A stretch of DNA of 64,000 nt from Euclidia mi (taxonomy: Eukaryota > Arthropoda > Insecta > Lepidoptera > Erebidae): NCBI GenBank assembly GCA_944739405.2, contig OX123182.2, positions 15,883,326 through 15,947,325 of the forward strand. Reading direction: 5' to 3'. The position numbers were made by a program, and so were the translations under genes. Of this stretch, positions 1 through 12,000 are shown in pieces. Under the pieces are notes generated by a model. The model ran no database searches, was not told the DNA's origin, and was given only the letters and a program-made list of their open reading frames with translations. Each line of letters starts with the position of its first letter. Position 1 is the first letter of the stretch.

Positions 1-44
1 ATTTTATTTGAATTAAACCGTTGTTCCCCTATCTTGTGGAACTT

Positions 45-190
45 TCAGGAACGCCCTTTTAAACTCCTATGATCCTCAAGGAACATATTATTATGTAGAT
101 AAATTCCTAATTTCAGCTTCTTGCGCTTCTTCCAATAGATTCGCCTGTGCGTTGTCTGTCAGTTAGTCTGGTAAGAATTTTATATAAACG
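45..190 (-). repeat. Degenerate copy of a short Helitron-like repeat
   Basis: This stretch resembles, with many differences, the reverse orientation of the 206-207-bp Helitron family found intact at 24995-25200, 53710-53916 and 29584-29789. Shared words include the CAAGGAACAT block, TTTCAGCTTC, and TGTCTGTCAG followed by a TTTTATAT end. The CTAG terminus cannot be recognised, so this is an old or truncated copy. Nothing coding is seen. Confidence 0.5.
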
Positions 191-241
191 ATCTATTTAT
201 CATCATTGTCTTGCCCTGGTCCCAATTCCCAAGTCCCAAAA

Positions 242-541
242 ACAGATCGTTTATATGTGACCACAAAATGCCTCTGAAATTAAAGGGCCGCATGTATAAG
301 TTGGTAAGCCTGTCGCACTGTATGGACTGAGTGTTGGGCTACAAAGAAGATGGATGAGAAACGATGAGAAACGATTGCATGTGGCAGAGATGAGAATGTT
401 ACGATGGATGTGTGGAGAGACAAGAATGGACAGAATTAGGAATGATTAGGTACGGTATAGGTTGTATGAAAGTGGCGCCCATAGATAAAAAGATCCGCAT
501 GTATTATATAAATAGATTGTTTATATGCGACCACAAAATGC
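242..541. repeat. Pair of ~30-bp direct repeats flanking a LINE scrap
   Basis: Nearly identical ~30-bp words lie at 242-271 and 512-541 (shared core GTTTATATG followed by GACCACAAAATGC). They flank the LINE fragment at 306-483. They could be a target duplication, an internal repeat of a larger element, or an older repeat split by the LINE insertion. The sequence alone does not decide. Confidence 0.4.
306..483 (+). pseudogene. C-terminal fragment of an RTE-like LINE reverse transcriptase ORF
   Basis: One frame reads through motifs typical of the region after the RT core of RTE-type LINE ORFs: an ALYG-like segment (residues about 4-7), then VAEMRMLRWMCG and TRMDRIRN. In intact elements this belongs to the single endonuclease-RT polyprotein. 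Here only about 58 codons survive, an in-frame TAG follows RIRND, and neither endonuclease nor RT palm motifs are present. It is a dead, 5'-truncated fragment. Assignment rests on the LRWMCG/DRIRN pattern; the exact LINE clade is inferred. Confidence 0.6.
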
Positions 542-724
542 TGACCACTTATTGTTTTAAAGCAATTATATAGCTTACAAGCTTCGTTTAAAAAAAAAAT
601 GTTGGTTATCATTTACTACAATAACACATTTCCAAACATTTCGATGCCCCTGAAAGTTCGTAAAGTAGTCGTGTTGGATTCGAGTCATTTTCCCCTACAC
701 ATAATACGACATAATCATTACTAT

Positions 725-1142
725 TGTTACGAATTGAAAATAACGCCATCTTTCAGTGAATGGGAGAACTAGATGAGATTAAATGTATCGGTTGTTTAAA
801 GCTGTTTCATCTATCCTCTAATAGATGGCGTTGGTGTAAATAGAACAATTACACAAATCTAGAAACACGTTACCAGAAATGTTGTGAGTCGTCTCGAAAA
901 GCTTAGTTATGTGTTCCGGCCGGTATAAATACCGCGTAAACGCGCGACACAGATATCGGAGCGATAATCATCAAGCGAAGGGAAGTAAGTCGGAAGTGTT
1001 TAGTGGAGTGGAAAAGTGTTTGAAATAAGTGTGTTTTTATTAGTGTTGAGAAATAAGTGTGAATAGTGTTTGTGTTAGTAAATAAAGTACAGTTTAGTGG
1101 CATAGTGAGGTTTAATTTATCGTCGAACCCCAGCTCGTAACA
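725..1142 (+). repeat. Left LTR of gypsy copy 1
   Basis: 418 bp, TGTTAC...GTAACA. It contains a TATAAAT box at 924-930 and an AATAAA signal at 1081-1086, consistent with U3 promoter and R/U5 polyadenylation roles. Compared with the right LTR it lacks a ~14-bp segment near the CAGATAT word and has an extra ~13 bp near the GTGTTTGAAATAAG word, plus scattered substitutions. Confidence 0.93.
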
Positions 1143-1145
1143 AAT

Positions 1146-1162
1146 TGGTGTCAGAAGTGGGA
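1146..1162 (+). other. Primer binding site, tRNA-Leu type
   Basis: Three bases after the left LTR the sequence reads TGGTGTCAGAAGTGGGA. It begins with TGG, the complement of the tRNA CCA tail. The rest is complementary to a tRNA 3' end of the form TCCCACTTCTGACA, as in eukaryotic leucine tRNAs. That would prime minus-strand cDNA. The tRNA identity comes from recalled family knowledge and is inferred. Confidence 0.7.
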
Positions 1163-1168
1163 TAAATT

Positions 1169-2354
1169 ATGCCGGTTATGCCGAAAGAAGAAACTGAAGG
1201 AGTGCGCACCAGGAACCAGCGCCAGCAAGACCTGGACCAGAGACGCTTCGGAGACGTTCCTACTCCATCGTCTGGTGGACCAGGCGACTCCGCGGCTGCA
1301 GTGGAGCCTGCTAGCGCATACTCCATGGCGGTGCCTGACATCGCGGCTCTGATGGCGTTCATGCAGGAGCAGGCCCGCCGTCAAGAGGAGCACGCGCGCC
1401 GCATGGAGGAACAGCTACAGCACGACAAGGAGGAGCACCCCCGCCGTCTGGAGGAACAGCTGGTGCTGATAAAAGACCTCAGCGCCGCAGTGGGGAAGGA
1501 CTTGAAGGCGGTCAAGGAGCAACTTCAGCAGCACGAGGCCCGTATCAGCGACGTAGAGATGCTCGTGCATGACAAGCTTGAGACTCGCGTCGCTTCTATA
1601 GAGAAGCGTGTACATGACCACCACGAGACCTGTGTTGCTGAAAAATGAGAAGAAATTGCGTGGGCTCGAAGTGACACCAGCGGCTGTAGCGCCCTCACCT
1701 CGTGGATTTAAGGTTCCACCATTTGATGGCTCGTCATCATGGTCTGCATACAAGATCCAGTTCGAGGCTGTGATGCGATCGAATGGGTGGACCAAAGAAC
1801 AGGCCTTAACCGCCCTAACCTTGGGCCTTCGCGACCGGGCCTTGACAGTGTTGGAGGCACTCGGGCAAGACGTCACCTACGAAAAGTTCCTGGAGGCACT
1901 GGAGGCGAGATATGGTGACGCGCACCTTGAACACGTTTATCGTGCTCAGCTGAAGGACAGGACACAACGCACCGGAGAAACTCTGCAGCAGTGGGCTCTA
2001 GAGGTGGAAAAGCTGGTCAAGAAGGCATACCAGTCGTCGCCTGCGCTTATTGACGGGAACCTCGTACAGGCGTTTACGGATGGGATCCGGGACCTGGAGG
2101 TAAGAGCAGCAGTGAGGCGCTTCAAGGACCTCAAGGACGCTTTAGCCCACGCTCTGGAGGTGGAAGCAGTGCGCCGCGACGATCGAGGTCACCGCATCAG
2201 GGAAGTTGTGTCGTCACCTCGGTGCTACAACTGCGGAGAAAGAGGCCATATCCGCTTGAGCTGCCCAAAGCTTAGGCAGCCTGGTGACACCCTGTCTCCA
2301 CCAAAGGGGTCGCCTGATGTGCCTGCAAGGCAGCGAGAGCAGGGAAACGAGTAG
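1169..2354 (+). pseudogene. gag: gag of gypsy copy 1 (frameshifted)
   Basis: The ATG at 1169 opens a Gag-like protein: a Q/E/R-rich N-terminal half with coiled-coil character, a capsid-like segment beginning around PPFDGSSSW, and a retroviral zinc knuckle CYNCGERGHIRLSC near the end (CX2CX4HX4C). The frame is broken near 1640 by a one-base gain, where the young copy reads straight through, so the first 160 codons end at a TGA. The second part continues in another frame to a TAG at 2352-2354. A few internal deletions occur just after the shift. The protease frame that follows is -1 relative to this one, compatible with ancestral frameshift expression, though decay could also explain it. Confidence 0.88.
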
Positions 2355-2374
2355 AAGCCAGGACTGCGGGGCGG

Positions 2375-2926
2375 GTGCTGGCTGGTAATGGAAGAGCCCC
2401 AAGTATCTCGATCTCGCAATCATGTGACGGGAACAGCCTGATCATCGAAGGCGAAATTAACAGAACACCATGCAAGTTGACATTGGACACGGGTGCTTCT
2501 CGGACAGTCATCGGTTTCCATCTGGCAAGACGGGTTCTTCGGGGCTGCTTCAGGAACAATGAAAGTGTGGATCTGAGAACAGCTACCGGTCAGCACATAA
2601 CCGTCCGAGGTGAAATGGAGGTGGATCTGAAGCTAGGCAACAAAGTTTACCGTCACAAAGTCATCGTAGCCGATATAGTGGACGACTGCATCTTGGGCCT
2701 AGACTTCATGCGGAAGTATTGCTGCGAGATCGATGTTAATCAGGGAGTGTTGAAATGTGGCTCGGAAGAAGTCTTCATGGAAGGTGCAACTTCAGGAAAA
2801 CTGTACTGCCTGAAGAATGTCATTCTTCACCCGCGGTCGGAAACGGTTGTACCAGTTTGTTTACCAGGGAATCCTGGGCGAGGGAACCGCTGCGTACTAA
2901 TCGAAGGCCTAGAGAAAGAGGCCTAG
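2375..2926 (+). pseudogene. pol: Retroviral-type aspartic protease segment of pol (gypsy copy 1)
   Basis: This frame contains the retropepsin active-site motif LDTGASRTVI (about residues 38-47) and the later ILGLDFM motif, which together define LTR-retrotransposon proteases that cleave Gag-Pol. The frame ends at a TAG at 2924-2926 before reverse transcriptase begins, so the polyprotein is interrupted here. This block is missing entirely from the young copy at 31717-35289. Confidence 0.88.
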
Positions 2927-2984
2927 TGGAAGATTGCACGAACCTTGGTAAGGGGTGCCAAAGTTTCATCAGTACGCGCACTGA

Positions 2985-4515
2985 ATGCAAGTGACAAGGA
3001 AGTGTCGCTCAAGAAAGGGACGGAATTGGGCACCTATGAAGGAGCGGATTGGATGCGTAGATGTCAAGAGCAAACTAGCAGTGCCAAGGTTCAAGGTGCG
3101 ATTCGACGTTTCTACTCTTTTAGAGGACTGCGAAAGTACCCTGTTGGAGGAAGAGAAGACCGAGTCTCAGAAGATGTTGAACCGGTTCGCGGATATTTTC
3201 TCGACCAGTGATGCCGACATAGGGAAGACAGCACTAGTCCAGCACAAAATAAACACGGGAAGTGAAGCACCGATTCGCCAGCGACCAAGACGTGTGCCAG
3301 TGGCACGGGAACGTGAAGTGGAAGCTATGATCGACGTTATGGTGAAAGAAGGCGTTATCGAGCCTTCGTCCAGCCCGTGGTGCTCTCCGGTTGTGTTAGT
3401 TAAGAAGAAGGATGGCAGCATGCGCTTCTGTGTAGACTACCGCCGATTAAATGACATCACAAAGAAGGACAGCTACCCACTGCCAAGGATCGATGACACA
3501 CTGGATACGCTAACGGGGATGAAGTGGTTTTCTATATTAGATCTAAAAAGTGGCTACTGGCAGGTGGAAATAGATCCTCGAAACAAAGAGAAGACGGCAT
3601 TCTCCACAGGCAAAGGATTGTGGCAATTTAATGTCATGCCCTTTGGATTGTGCAACGCTCCGGCTACTTTTGAGAGACTGATGGAGCGAGTGCTTATGGG
3701 ACTGATTGGAGACGCCTGCCTGGTCTACTTGGATGACATCATCATCGTGGGGCGCACCTTCCAGGATCACCTTCGAAACTTGGAGCAAGTGTTGTCAAAG
3801 ATACGAGGAGCTAATTTGAAGCTGAGTCCGAAGAAATGCGCGTTATTCAGAAGGCAAGTGAACTTTCTAGGACTAGGTGGTCTCGAAGAACGGTATTCAA
3901 ACTGACCCGGATAAGATCATTGCCGTGAAGGAATGGCCAGTTCCAGAGAACAAAACGCAGGTCAGAGCATTCCTCGGATTATGCTCCTACTATCGACGGT
4001 TTGTGAAGAACTTTGCTGACATTGCTCGACCTCTTCATAAGCTCACCGAAGACAGAGTGCAGTTCAGTTGGAATGAGAGCTGTGACCTTGCATTCCAGAA
4101 GCTCAAGGAACATCTGTGTACTGCACCTATTAGAATAGGCTACCCTGACAATGAGCATGAATTCATAGTTGACACAGATGCCAGTAACACCGGAATTGGC
4201 GGCGTGCTGTCACAGAGGAAGGGTGACCAAGAAGTTGTTATAGCATACTGCAGCAAGGCCTTATCCAAACCCGAAAGTAACTACTGCGTCACCCGGCGGG
4301 AACTCTTGGCTGTAGTAAAGACATTGCAGCATTTCAACAAATATTTGTTGGGGCGTAAATTCCACCTGCGAACCGACCACGCTGCGTTAAAATGGCTACT
4401 TCAATTTAAGGACCCAGAAGCACAAGTAGCCAGATGGATTGAACTACTGCAAGAGTTTGATTTTGTAATACAACATCGCAGCGGCAAGTCCCATGGTAAC
4501 GCAGATATCGCGTAG
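2985..4515 (+). pseudogene. pol: Reverse transcriptase and RNase H segment of pol (gypsy copy 1)
   Basis: The RT core is easily read: VDYRRLN, FSILDLKSGYWQ, MPFGLCNAPATF and the catalytic YLDDIII box. Near 3875 a small indel shifts the frame just before VSKNGI. The second frame (3877-4515) then carries the connection region (FLGLCSYYRRFV) and RNase H with DTDASNTGIGG, the RRELLAV glutamate and the RTDHAALKW aspartate. All catalytic motifs survive but no single ORF spans them. Together they would copy the RNA genome to DNA. This entire region is absent from the young copy. Confidence 0.9.
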
Positions 4516-5919
4516 GCCGTGTCCCGGCCAGTGCAAGCACTGTAGCCGACAGGAAGCAAAGCAGGCAGCGTTAGTGAGGATGTTAAAGACGGATCTAAGC
4601 GACGAATGGAGAGAAGCTTTGCAGAGTGCTCAGCACGATGACAAGGATGTTCAGCCGATTCTTGAATGGACGAAATCAGATGCGCCTAGGCCCAAATGGA
4701 GTGATATCGCAGCTATGAGCCCCATCACCAAGAATTATTGGGCACAGTGGGAAAGCTTGGTCGTCCAGGATGGAGTTCTGTGCCGCAAATGGGAAAACAC
4801 TCGCGGTAACCAGTGCCATTTGCAAATGGTAGTGCCCAAAACTAAGGTGCCGGAAGTCTTGCAGCTCTATCACAATGGTGCTTCGGGAGGTCACATGGGA
4901 GTTAAGAAGACCCTTACTAAGATCCGGGAGCGGTTTTATTGGCTCCACTGTCGGGATGACGTCGAGGATTGGTGCCGCAAATGCACAAGTTGTACGGCTG
5001 TCAAGGGGCCACATACTCGAAGCAGAGGTGTACAATGTGGGAGCCCCATGGGAGCGCATAGCCTTGGATGTCGCTGGGCCGTTTCCCGAGAGCCAGGATG
5101 GAAACAAATACTTCTTGGTTGTGATGGATTACTTCACGAAGTGGCCTGAAGTGTTTGCAATCCCAAATCAAGAAGCTACCACAGTGGCCGACAAGCTGGT
5201 GCATGAAGTCTTTTGTCGATTCGGGGTACCCTTGGAAATCCACAGCGATCAAGGCCGGAACTTCGATCTGAGGTGTTCAAGGAGACTTGTCGCGTGATGG
5301 GTGCACATAAAACCAGGACCACGGCTTATCACCCGCAATCAGATGGCATGGTTGAACGATTTAACCAATCACTGGAAAGGTACCTGGCGAAGGTCGTAGA
5401 GAGCAAACAAAGAGATTGGGACAAGCACATCCAACCACTCCTTTCTGTCATATCGCAGTGCGGTCCACGAAACCACAGGATTAACACCAGCTTTTGCCAA
5501 TTTCGGCAGAGAATTACGTTTACCAGCAGACTTAACCACCGGTATTCCGCCAGAATCTCCACGTAATATAACGGATTACGCGACCGAGCTACGCAACAAG
5601 ATGAACGATGTACCTATATGAGCACATCAGGGAGTCAGGACAACAGATGTCTGAGAAGATGAAGACTCGCTACGATCGGAAGGCGAACAACAAAGGCTTC
5701 GATGAGTGATCATTGGTGTGGCTTCATAACCCAGTACGAAGCAAAGGAAAATCGCCTAAGTAACAAGCCAGATAGGACGGGCCATATCGCATAATTACCA
5801 GGATGAACGACGTCACCTATCGAATCCAGAAAGGGTCACGAGGTGCACCGAAGATAGTTCATGTGGACCGGTTGGCTCGTTACTATGGGTCCAACGATGT
5901 TCGAGACGAACACGTTTAA
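4493..5919 (+). pseudogene. pol: Integrase segment of pol (gypsy copy 1), multiply frameshifted
   Basis: The integrase zinc-binding cluster (YHN...GGHMG...CRKCTSC), the catalytic core (LDVAGPFP, HSDQGRN, GMVERFNQ) and the C-terminal tail are recognisable across three frames. Compared with the young copy there is an 11-bp loss near 5028 and a one-base loss near 5265. There are also later indels, plus nonsense changes near 5707 (TGA), 5761 (TAA) and 5774 (TAG). The homologous stop codon is at 5917-5919. Between the lesions the DNA is very similar to 33400-34813 of the young copy. Confidence 0.88.
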
Positions 5920-5927
5920 GAGGGAGG
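5918..5927 (+). other. Polypurine tract of gypsy copy 1
   Basis: AAGAGGGAGG lies immediately before the right LTR, separated by three bases. This is the expected position of the plus-strand primer in LTR elements. The same tract is at 34812-34821 in the young copy. Confidence 0.7.
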
Positions 5928-5930
5928 CCG

Positions 5931-6351
5931 TGTTACGAATTGAAAATAACGCCATCTATCAGTGAATGGGAGAACTAGATGAGATTAGAAGTATCGGTTG
6001 TTTAAAGCTGTTTCATCTATCCTCTAATAGATGGCGTTGGTGTAAATAGAACAATTACACAAATCTAGAAACACGTTACCAGAAATTTCGTGAGTCGTCT
6101 CGAAAAGGCTAGTTAAGTGTTCCGGCCGGTATGAATACCGCGTAAACGCGCGACACAGATATAGTTACAATTGAATATCGGAGCGATAATCATCAAGCGA
6201 AGGGAAGTAAGTCAGAAGTGTTTAGTGGAGTGGAAAAGTGTGTTTTTATTAGTGTTGAGAAATAAGTGTGAATAGTGTTTGTGTTAGTAAATAAAGTACA
6301 GTTTAGTGGCAAAGTGAGGTTTAATTTATCGTCGAACCCCAGCTCGTAACA
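5931..6351 (+). repeat. Right LTR of gypsy copy 1
   Basis: 421 bp, TGTTAC...GTAACA, followed by the CTAT duplication at 6352-6355. It carries AATAAA near its end. It differs from the left LTR by indels and several substitutions, including a TATA-box change (GTATGAAT for GTATAAAT), which marks this insertion as old. Confidence 0.93.
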
Positions 6352-6355
6352 CTAT

Positions 6356-8842
6356 GAAATTCTAGTAGGTACTTCCGTCAAAGCATATGATTTAATCAAA
6401 GCGGAAACCTCATATTTTTCGAAACCCTTATTAGCCTGACGCATTTCTGTTAATTTGCTCGCAAGTCCAGTAAGTTGTTGACTGGCAAGAATTTGTAGGT
6501 ATGAAACGTGGCCTGGCCACTTGAAGTTTGTTTAGGTACAATTTCCATTTCTTGGCATTAATGTATTCTTACTATTTTTCGAAGCAGGTATCTTTTTGTT
6601 ACCGCTGTTTTTTGTAGAGTTGGTCCCTATTTTTAGAGTATTCGTAGCTGTATATTTTTTCGATTATAATTGAAACAAAGTGCGAAAACCGGAAACAAAC
6701 TCTAAAATAAGTAGGTAAGTGTATAAAGGCCTCTGTATCTGTTTCTGCTGGTCCCTATAGATATACCTACCTACTTACAAGTATGAGTATCCCTTAATTG
6801 CTTGATAACTGGCTCACCGCAGTCACCGCAGGATAGAATGCAGCGTGCTCCAGGGAAATTAAGCCTCATCACCTCTTGTCATACGATAAGAATCCGAAGT
6901 TGAATATTAAATATCCCTCACACAGGAAAATTTAACTGTGCTCAGATGGTGCCAATTAATTTACTGGGTTTAAACTTCAAGCTTTAATTTATCGTGAATT
7001 TCGTTAACGAGAGTTAATAGTTCTCTTGAAAAAAATAGAGTAAACCAAGCAAGGTTTGGATATTAGTTAAACCGTTTCCGTTATAGTAGGAGAGCTGGCA
7101 TCAATTTTAAGTAGACATTTAAGGCAAGCCTGAAAACTCGTCACATACCTCTCCTATTAGGTATAGCCCAACGCAGACCTGGCTGGTGAGCGGATCAACC
7201 CCGTTTTTATTTCCAAGAATGTATTTGAGCAACATGCCTCAAATAACTAGGTGCTCAAAATTGATGCCAAGTCTCGGACTATTAAAATTTCTGCTTGCAA
7301 CGATTGAAGCAAATGTAAGTAGATACTTATAGCATAGAGCATAGATATTTATTTATAGAGATGTATTTCTTATTGGCGCTTTTAAGACAAACTTTCTGTG
7401 ACCAGTGTGACGCGCTGTAACAGCTGACTCTACGAGTGCAAGAGAGACGAAAGTTTCTCCTGTGTCACTTAACTACGAGAGCAAGAACGACGCCAGCGCT
7501 GCCAACGGCGCCAACTACGTACTACACTGACAACCGTCAATACGCCAACTTTAATCGGCACACGACATCCTTAAGAAATAAGCTTCTATTATGTAAAAAT
7601 TTGTATTCATTGCTTATAGCATTCATTCAGCGTTCGTCGTCATCTTTCAAATGTATTTTGACAGGCGACCCGAAATGTCGAAAGTGAAATATAGAAAAAG
7701 ATATCCCGCATAGATTGGCGATCGGCAACTTCACCCAGACCATGGCCCAGTGCCCATGTGTCGCCCACCCCCGCGCTGATGCACTGTGACACTGACAGAA
7801 TTGACAGAACACAGCAAGATACCTACACAGGATTGTCAGGCGAACCGTACCAAATTTACGCTAAATACAGTCCACTCAGTCGAAGATAACATAGTTTCCT
7901 TGTAAATGGCAAAGACACAATGGGTGAGCGCAAAGACCCGTGACAGGATGAGCGATAATGGTTACACTTCTATAAAATGGCTCTGTAATCAGTGCGCCAC
8001 GCCACGGTGTTGCCAGCGCCAAACAGCATTAAATTGAATGATAAGTAGGTATCTATCGCTCTATGGCCACTACGGCTAGTACGCCAACTGGTATTGCCAA
8101 CGTCCATAAACACACAACTGAATAATACTAAAAACAATTGGAAAGAAGGCTTAAAATGAAATGCACATCCAAGCTAAAATGGTCTTTATTAATATAGATA
8201 TAATATATAATACATAATTATTTATGAATCTCTTAAAGGTTAGGATTTCGTTTGTTTTGCGCCAATTTATGAAGGCCTCCTATAACGATAGCTACATTGA
8301 GGTATTTATTCATTAACATTCTACATAATAAGTAAATATACGAATTTGACTTACTAAAATCTAGTCCTTAAGTTATATGATTGCTTTTTTGGCGTAAACT
8401 GTTGATAATCACATTTGTATTAAATAGGTAAATTGTAATGCAATATATAATTCTTGAGTAATTTACAATATTTTCATTATAGTAAATGGGTTCCCGTTAA
8501 GTCCATTTCGCGGTTTTCTAAATCTTAATAAGTAGTTATATTTTGACAACCGTTGTTCGATCATAATAAAATTGTGCTGATTAATCTAGAATGTGCACAA
8601 AATACTACCGATCTGGAAGAACGTTAAATATATAATTTTACAAATTGAAACTGTACTTATTATATTCTGAAAAATCGATGAAAGTACACAATCGCGTTAT
8701 TTTCTCGTTTCTTAACCATTTAACGAAAGGTCATACATTTTATTTTCAAAATTAATCGCTTTGTGACCACACGATAGCCATGGACTATTCGTTTCTTTAA
8801 AGTTGCCATATAATTACCACCACATGTTACGAAACATGTATC
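6356..8842. other. Intergenic DNA with one possible short MITE
   Basis: AT-rich non-coding sequence. A pair of ~22-bp imperfect inverted repeats (GGCATCAATTTT core) at 7090-7111 and 7254-7275 may bound a ~186-bp MITE. The segments 7480-7560 and 7995-8110 contain several GCCAAC words of unknown meaning. No exon or gene is recognised. Confidence 0.5.
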
Positions 8843-9011
8843 CAGAGCCGGATTAACATATTATGCAAATTAATTATGCTTGGGGCGTTTTGAGGGACAC
8901 CAGAAAGAGCACCAAAAATATATTTTCTAGCACTTGACACGCTGAAAGAAAAAGTAGTGGGTCCACAAGCGAGGATTGCTAAGAGCATCAAGTAGTCATA
9001 ATCCGGCACTG
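8843..9011. mobile_element. Possible short hAT-like non-autonomous element
   Basis: The ends form inverted repeats, CAGAGCCGGATTAA on the left and TAATCCGGCACTG on the right. CAG(A/T)G ends are typical of hAT elements. A matching 8-bp duplication is not seen, so the copy is either old or the assignment is wrong. There is no coding capacity: the minus-strand frame across it shows no recognised domain. Confidence 0.4.
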
Positions 9012-12000
9012 GAAATAAACTTTTAAAACAAAATCTGAAAACCATAGACAAAAAAGAGATAACATGCCAAATTTCTCGCTGTCTCCTTCTACGCAAAAGT
9101 TAATACGGCGCTGTCCATGTCTGTACCACAAACACCTTGATAATAAAAATATTCAAAAATGAAGTGTCATTAATTCAATCTTTAGAATCTTGAATAATGT
9201 CCTTATCAAAATCTAAGTGATGTATCTAATCGACGACTATATGCAAATGTAATACTATCATTCAGAATTTTATATATTATGTAAGTTGGTTTTATATCAC
9301 ATAATCGATTATCAAGTATTGTTATCTAATTAAAGGCAAGTTTTACAAATCTTTGATTTCTTATCGATATCTCGTACAATACGGTAAATATTTAAGGAAT
9401 TATTGCAATATTCAAGATTTATGATAGATATTTTGCATATTTGAAAATTCTACTAAGTGTCAGAAAAATACAGATCAGAATAAAGTAAAATAGTAAAGTA
9501 GGTAAAAAAACGGAAAATAAAACAAACATAAAATAAATTCAAAAAAGAATTTTACTACCATACACACATGTGCATCAGATATATACATAATACATTGTTG
9601 TATACCCGTTTAGTACAATCACTTAGCTACCATGTCGGTTCGACAGACGCGCGATAAACATGCATGCGGGGCAATGGGCACACACCTCTCTGAAAATACT
9701 ACTTACATATCCATTTTCAATGACTACGTGTAGCCAGATTTATTTTTCAGTAAATACAGTAGCTGCAATGCATTTTCAGTTGAGTAGAAGCGAAAAAGTT
9801 GGTTTTGTTCCAGAAACAAGAAACAATGCCGAAAAATGTAACTGCTTTTAACCAACTCACGCTTAGTATAACTTTCAGCACAATAAGGCCCAGTTTTACC
9901 ACCTCTGAAATTTGTATGATGTTAACTGCCAATGGAAACTGGCATGTCTAGCCTCGATTCGACTTCTGCAACGATATAACGTTGAACGAATCAATGTGCT
10001 GAGCGCTAATCTTAAAACAGCGCAACTGACGAAAGCATTCTAAGCTAGTGCCATACTATGCTTACGAGTTTGACGACAAAGATGTAAGTCAACTGGATAT
10101 TAATATAAATGAAAAGTAAATAAGGCTTCACCGTGTGCCCAAAGCCTTGTTGAAATTAATACTAATCATACAATTCTATATCTTATACACTGCAAAGAAA
10201 TCGACGCCGCAATTCCTCACCTATGAAAGCTATGCACTATTGTACAAAATGTATAAAATTATTGCCTGAAATTATGAATCTTACAAATACTTTCATTACT
10301 ATGAAATACAATTATTTTTGATACATGTATTATACTTTAAAATAAAATTACTATATCAATATTATGGCTGTCATTTTTCTATTTAACGATATTCGCAACG
10401 TCTCGAAACATTGACAAATGAAAATTAACGAGCTAACAATGTTTTAAGTAATCTTATTTAAAATGCTTGGTCCTACGTAACAAGTAGACAAACGGACAAA
10501 GAATTTTCTATTATTAGTTCTTTTTTTCCAAATTTAATTACACAGACAAAACAAGAAACCAGTTTCAGAACAAAACACACCCTATATAATAATATTTTGG
10601 CAAGAGCTTACCGTTATTTTTAACTATAAATTAAATTATATGAATATCACAAGTAACAAATTTATTTGCATGCGATTGTCTGTTATAATGGAATAAAATG
10701 ATATTAAACATTAAAGAGAGGAGACATAGTGATGTACAATTTCGCGCAAACTGTTGACAGGATTTTTTAATGGTCTCTTATTTTTCAAACTAGCAATGTT
10801 AGGTTCTAAATTCCTACTTAAGGCATTAGGTGTTGTATAATTTATTAGCGTCTATTTATCGACCAATTTTACTGTCTAACCAGCCATCTAATTTATTGAT
10901 TGATTGTATTTTGAGCACGATTACATTAATTCCAACATGTTCGACAATTGGTTGGACAACAAATTGGCGAATATTTTAAGAGCGACAGTTAAGAGATTCC
11001 GTCCGGGTATCAGGTTTTTAAAATAGAACTTGTGACACAGTTTTAGCGTTGAAGGCATTATATCTAATGTAACACCTAATTCTACACAAAATTCAAACAA
11101 AGCTACATGATAACATTTTTTTGGTATGCAACTTGTATTTTTTTCGCGAATCATAACTTACACGCTATAATCATTCGGTTATATTCACTTCCGTAATGAA
11201 ATCGAACTTATTCGTACTCGTACTTTATTATTTATGCCATATTATAAATAATGTAAGTATAACAGCATTGCATTGTCAACTTAAAAGTTTTCATCTGCTA
11301 ACTGTTAAGGCTTCTGGTATTGTTAAAATAAATCATTCTAATTCTAAATACAATATCGCATAAACAACAGAACGGTCCATCAAAAATGTTTATAATTGGC
11401 TGTATAATAAAAACCTTTGCCTGGCAGCTAATTGAGGAAAATACGAAGTTCTGTAGGCAAAGGTATTCTCTATTCAGCCTCTAGTCTAGTCGTTAAAACT
11501 ACGGGAAGATCTATAACTGATTTCAATAATGTGAGGCAGTCTTTGGTGATTCAATTTTAATTTTTCTAATAATTATCGATCTCGAAGTATTTATTATATA
11601 AATTCTGGGCTAAATTTTTGTCAAATCTTATATAATCCATTAATTATTTATTAAATTGATGAATAAGATTCCACTGTTTATACAATGACAAAGAAAGTTT
11701 CAGTATTTTCTTTGAATATGAATCAATTATCGCCGATATTACTTGCAGTTGTAATTTTCTTTGTCAATGTAAAAACGTTCATTGTAATTATCCTTATCAA
11801 TAGTATCCTTAAAGTTAGTTTAATCAATTCAGAACTTTCGATATAAATAACTACGAGTGCTCTCTAACGACGCAACTTTGTTCCTTTCGCTTATCGTTCA
11901 GTGCTAGGCCGCAACTGTAGGAAGAACGTAGTCTTATGTTGACCTTACTACGAATAGATAAATGGCTTTATATTGCCTATATATGGGGTCTAAGCCTCTT

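Larger units (their letters stand above)
725..6351 (+). mobile_element. Full-length but decayed Ty3/gypsy LTR retrotransposon (copy 1)
   Basis: A complete LTR element of 5,627 bp. Both LTRs begin TGTTAC and end GTAACA, and the insertion is flanked by the 4-bp duplication CTAT (721-724 and 6352-6355). Order is LTR, PBS, gag, protease, reverse transcriptase, RNase H, integrase, polypurine tract, LTR. This gene order defines Ty3/gypsy; no envelope ORF is seen. The reading frame is broken at several points (near 1640, 3875, 5028 and 5265) and there are nonsense changes near 5707, 5761 and 5774. The two LTRs differ by substitutions and by two indels of about 13-14 bp. It is therefore an old, inactive insertion, closely related to the young copy at 31717-35289. 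Confidence 0.95.

Noticed and set aside
1117..1393. Minus-strand frames over the gag start
   Set aside because: They are antisense shadows of gag; the same shadows appear over copy 2 at 32104-32448.
8827..9096. 89-codon minus-strand frame
   Set aside because: No recognisable domain; it overlaps a likely hAT-like non-coding element.
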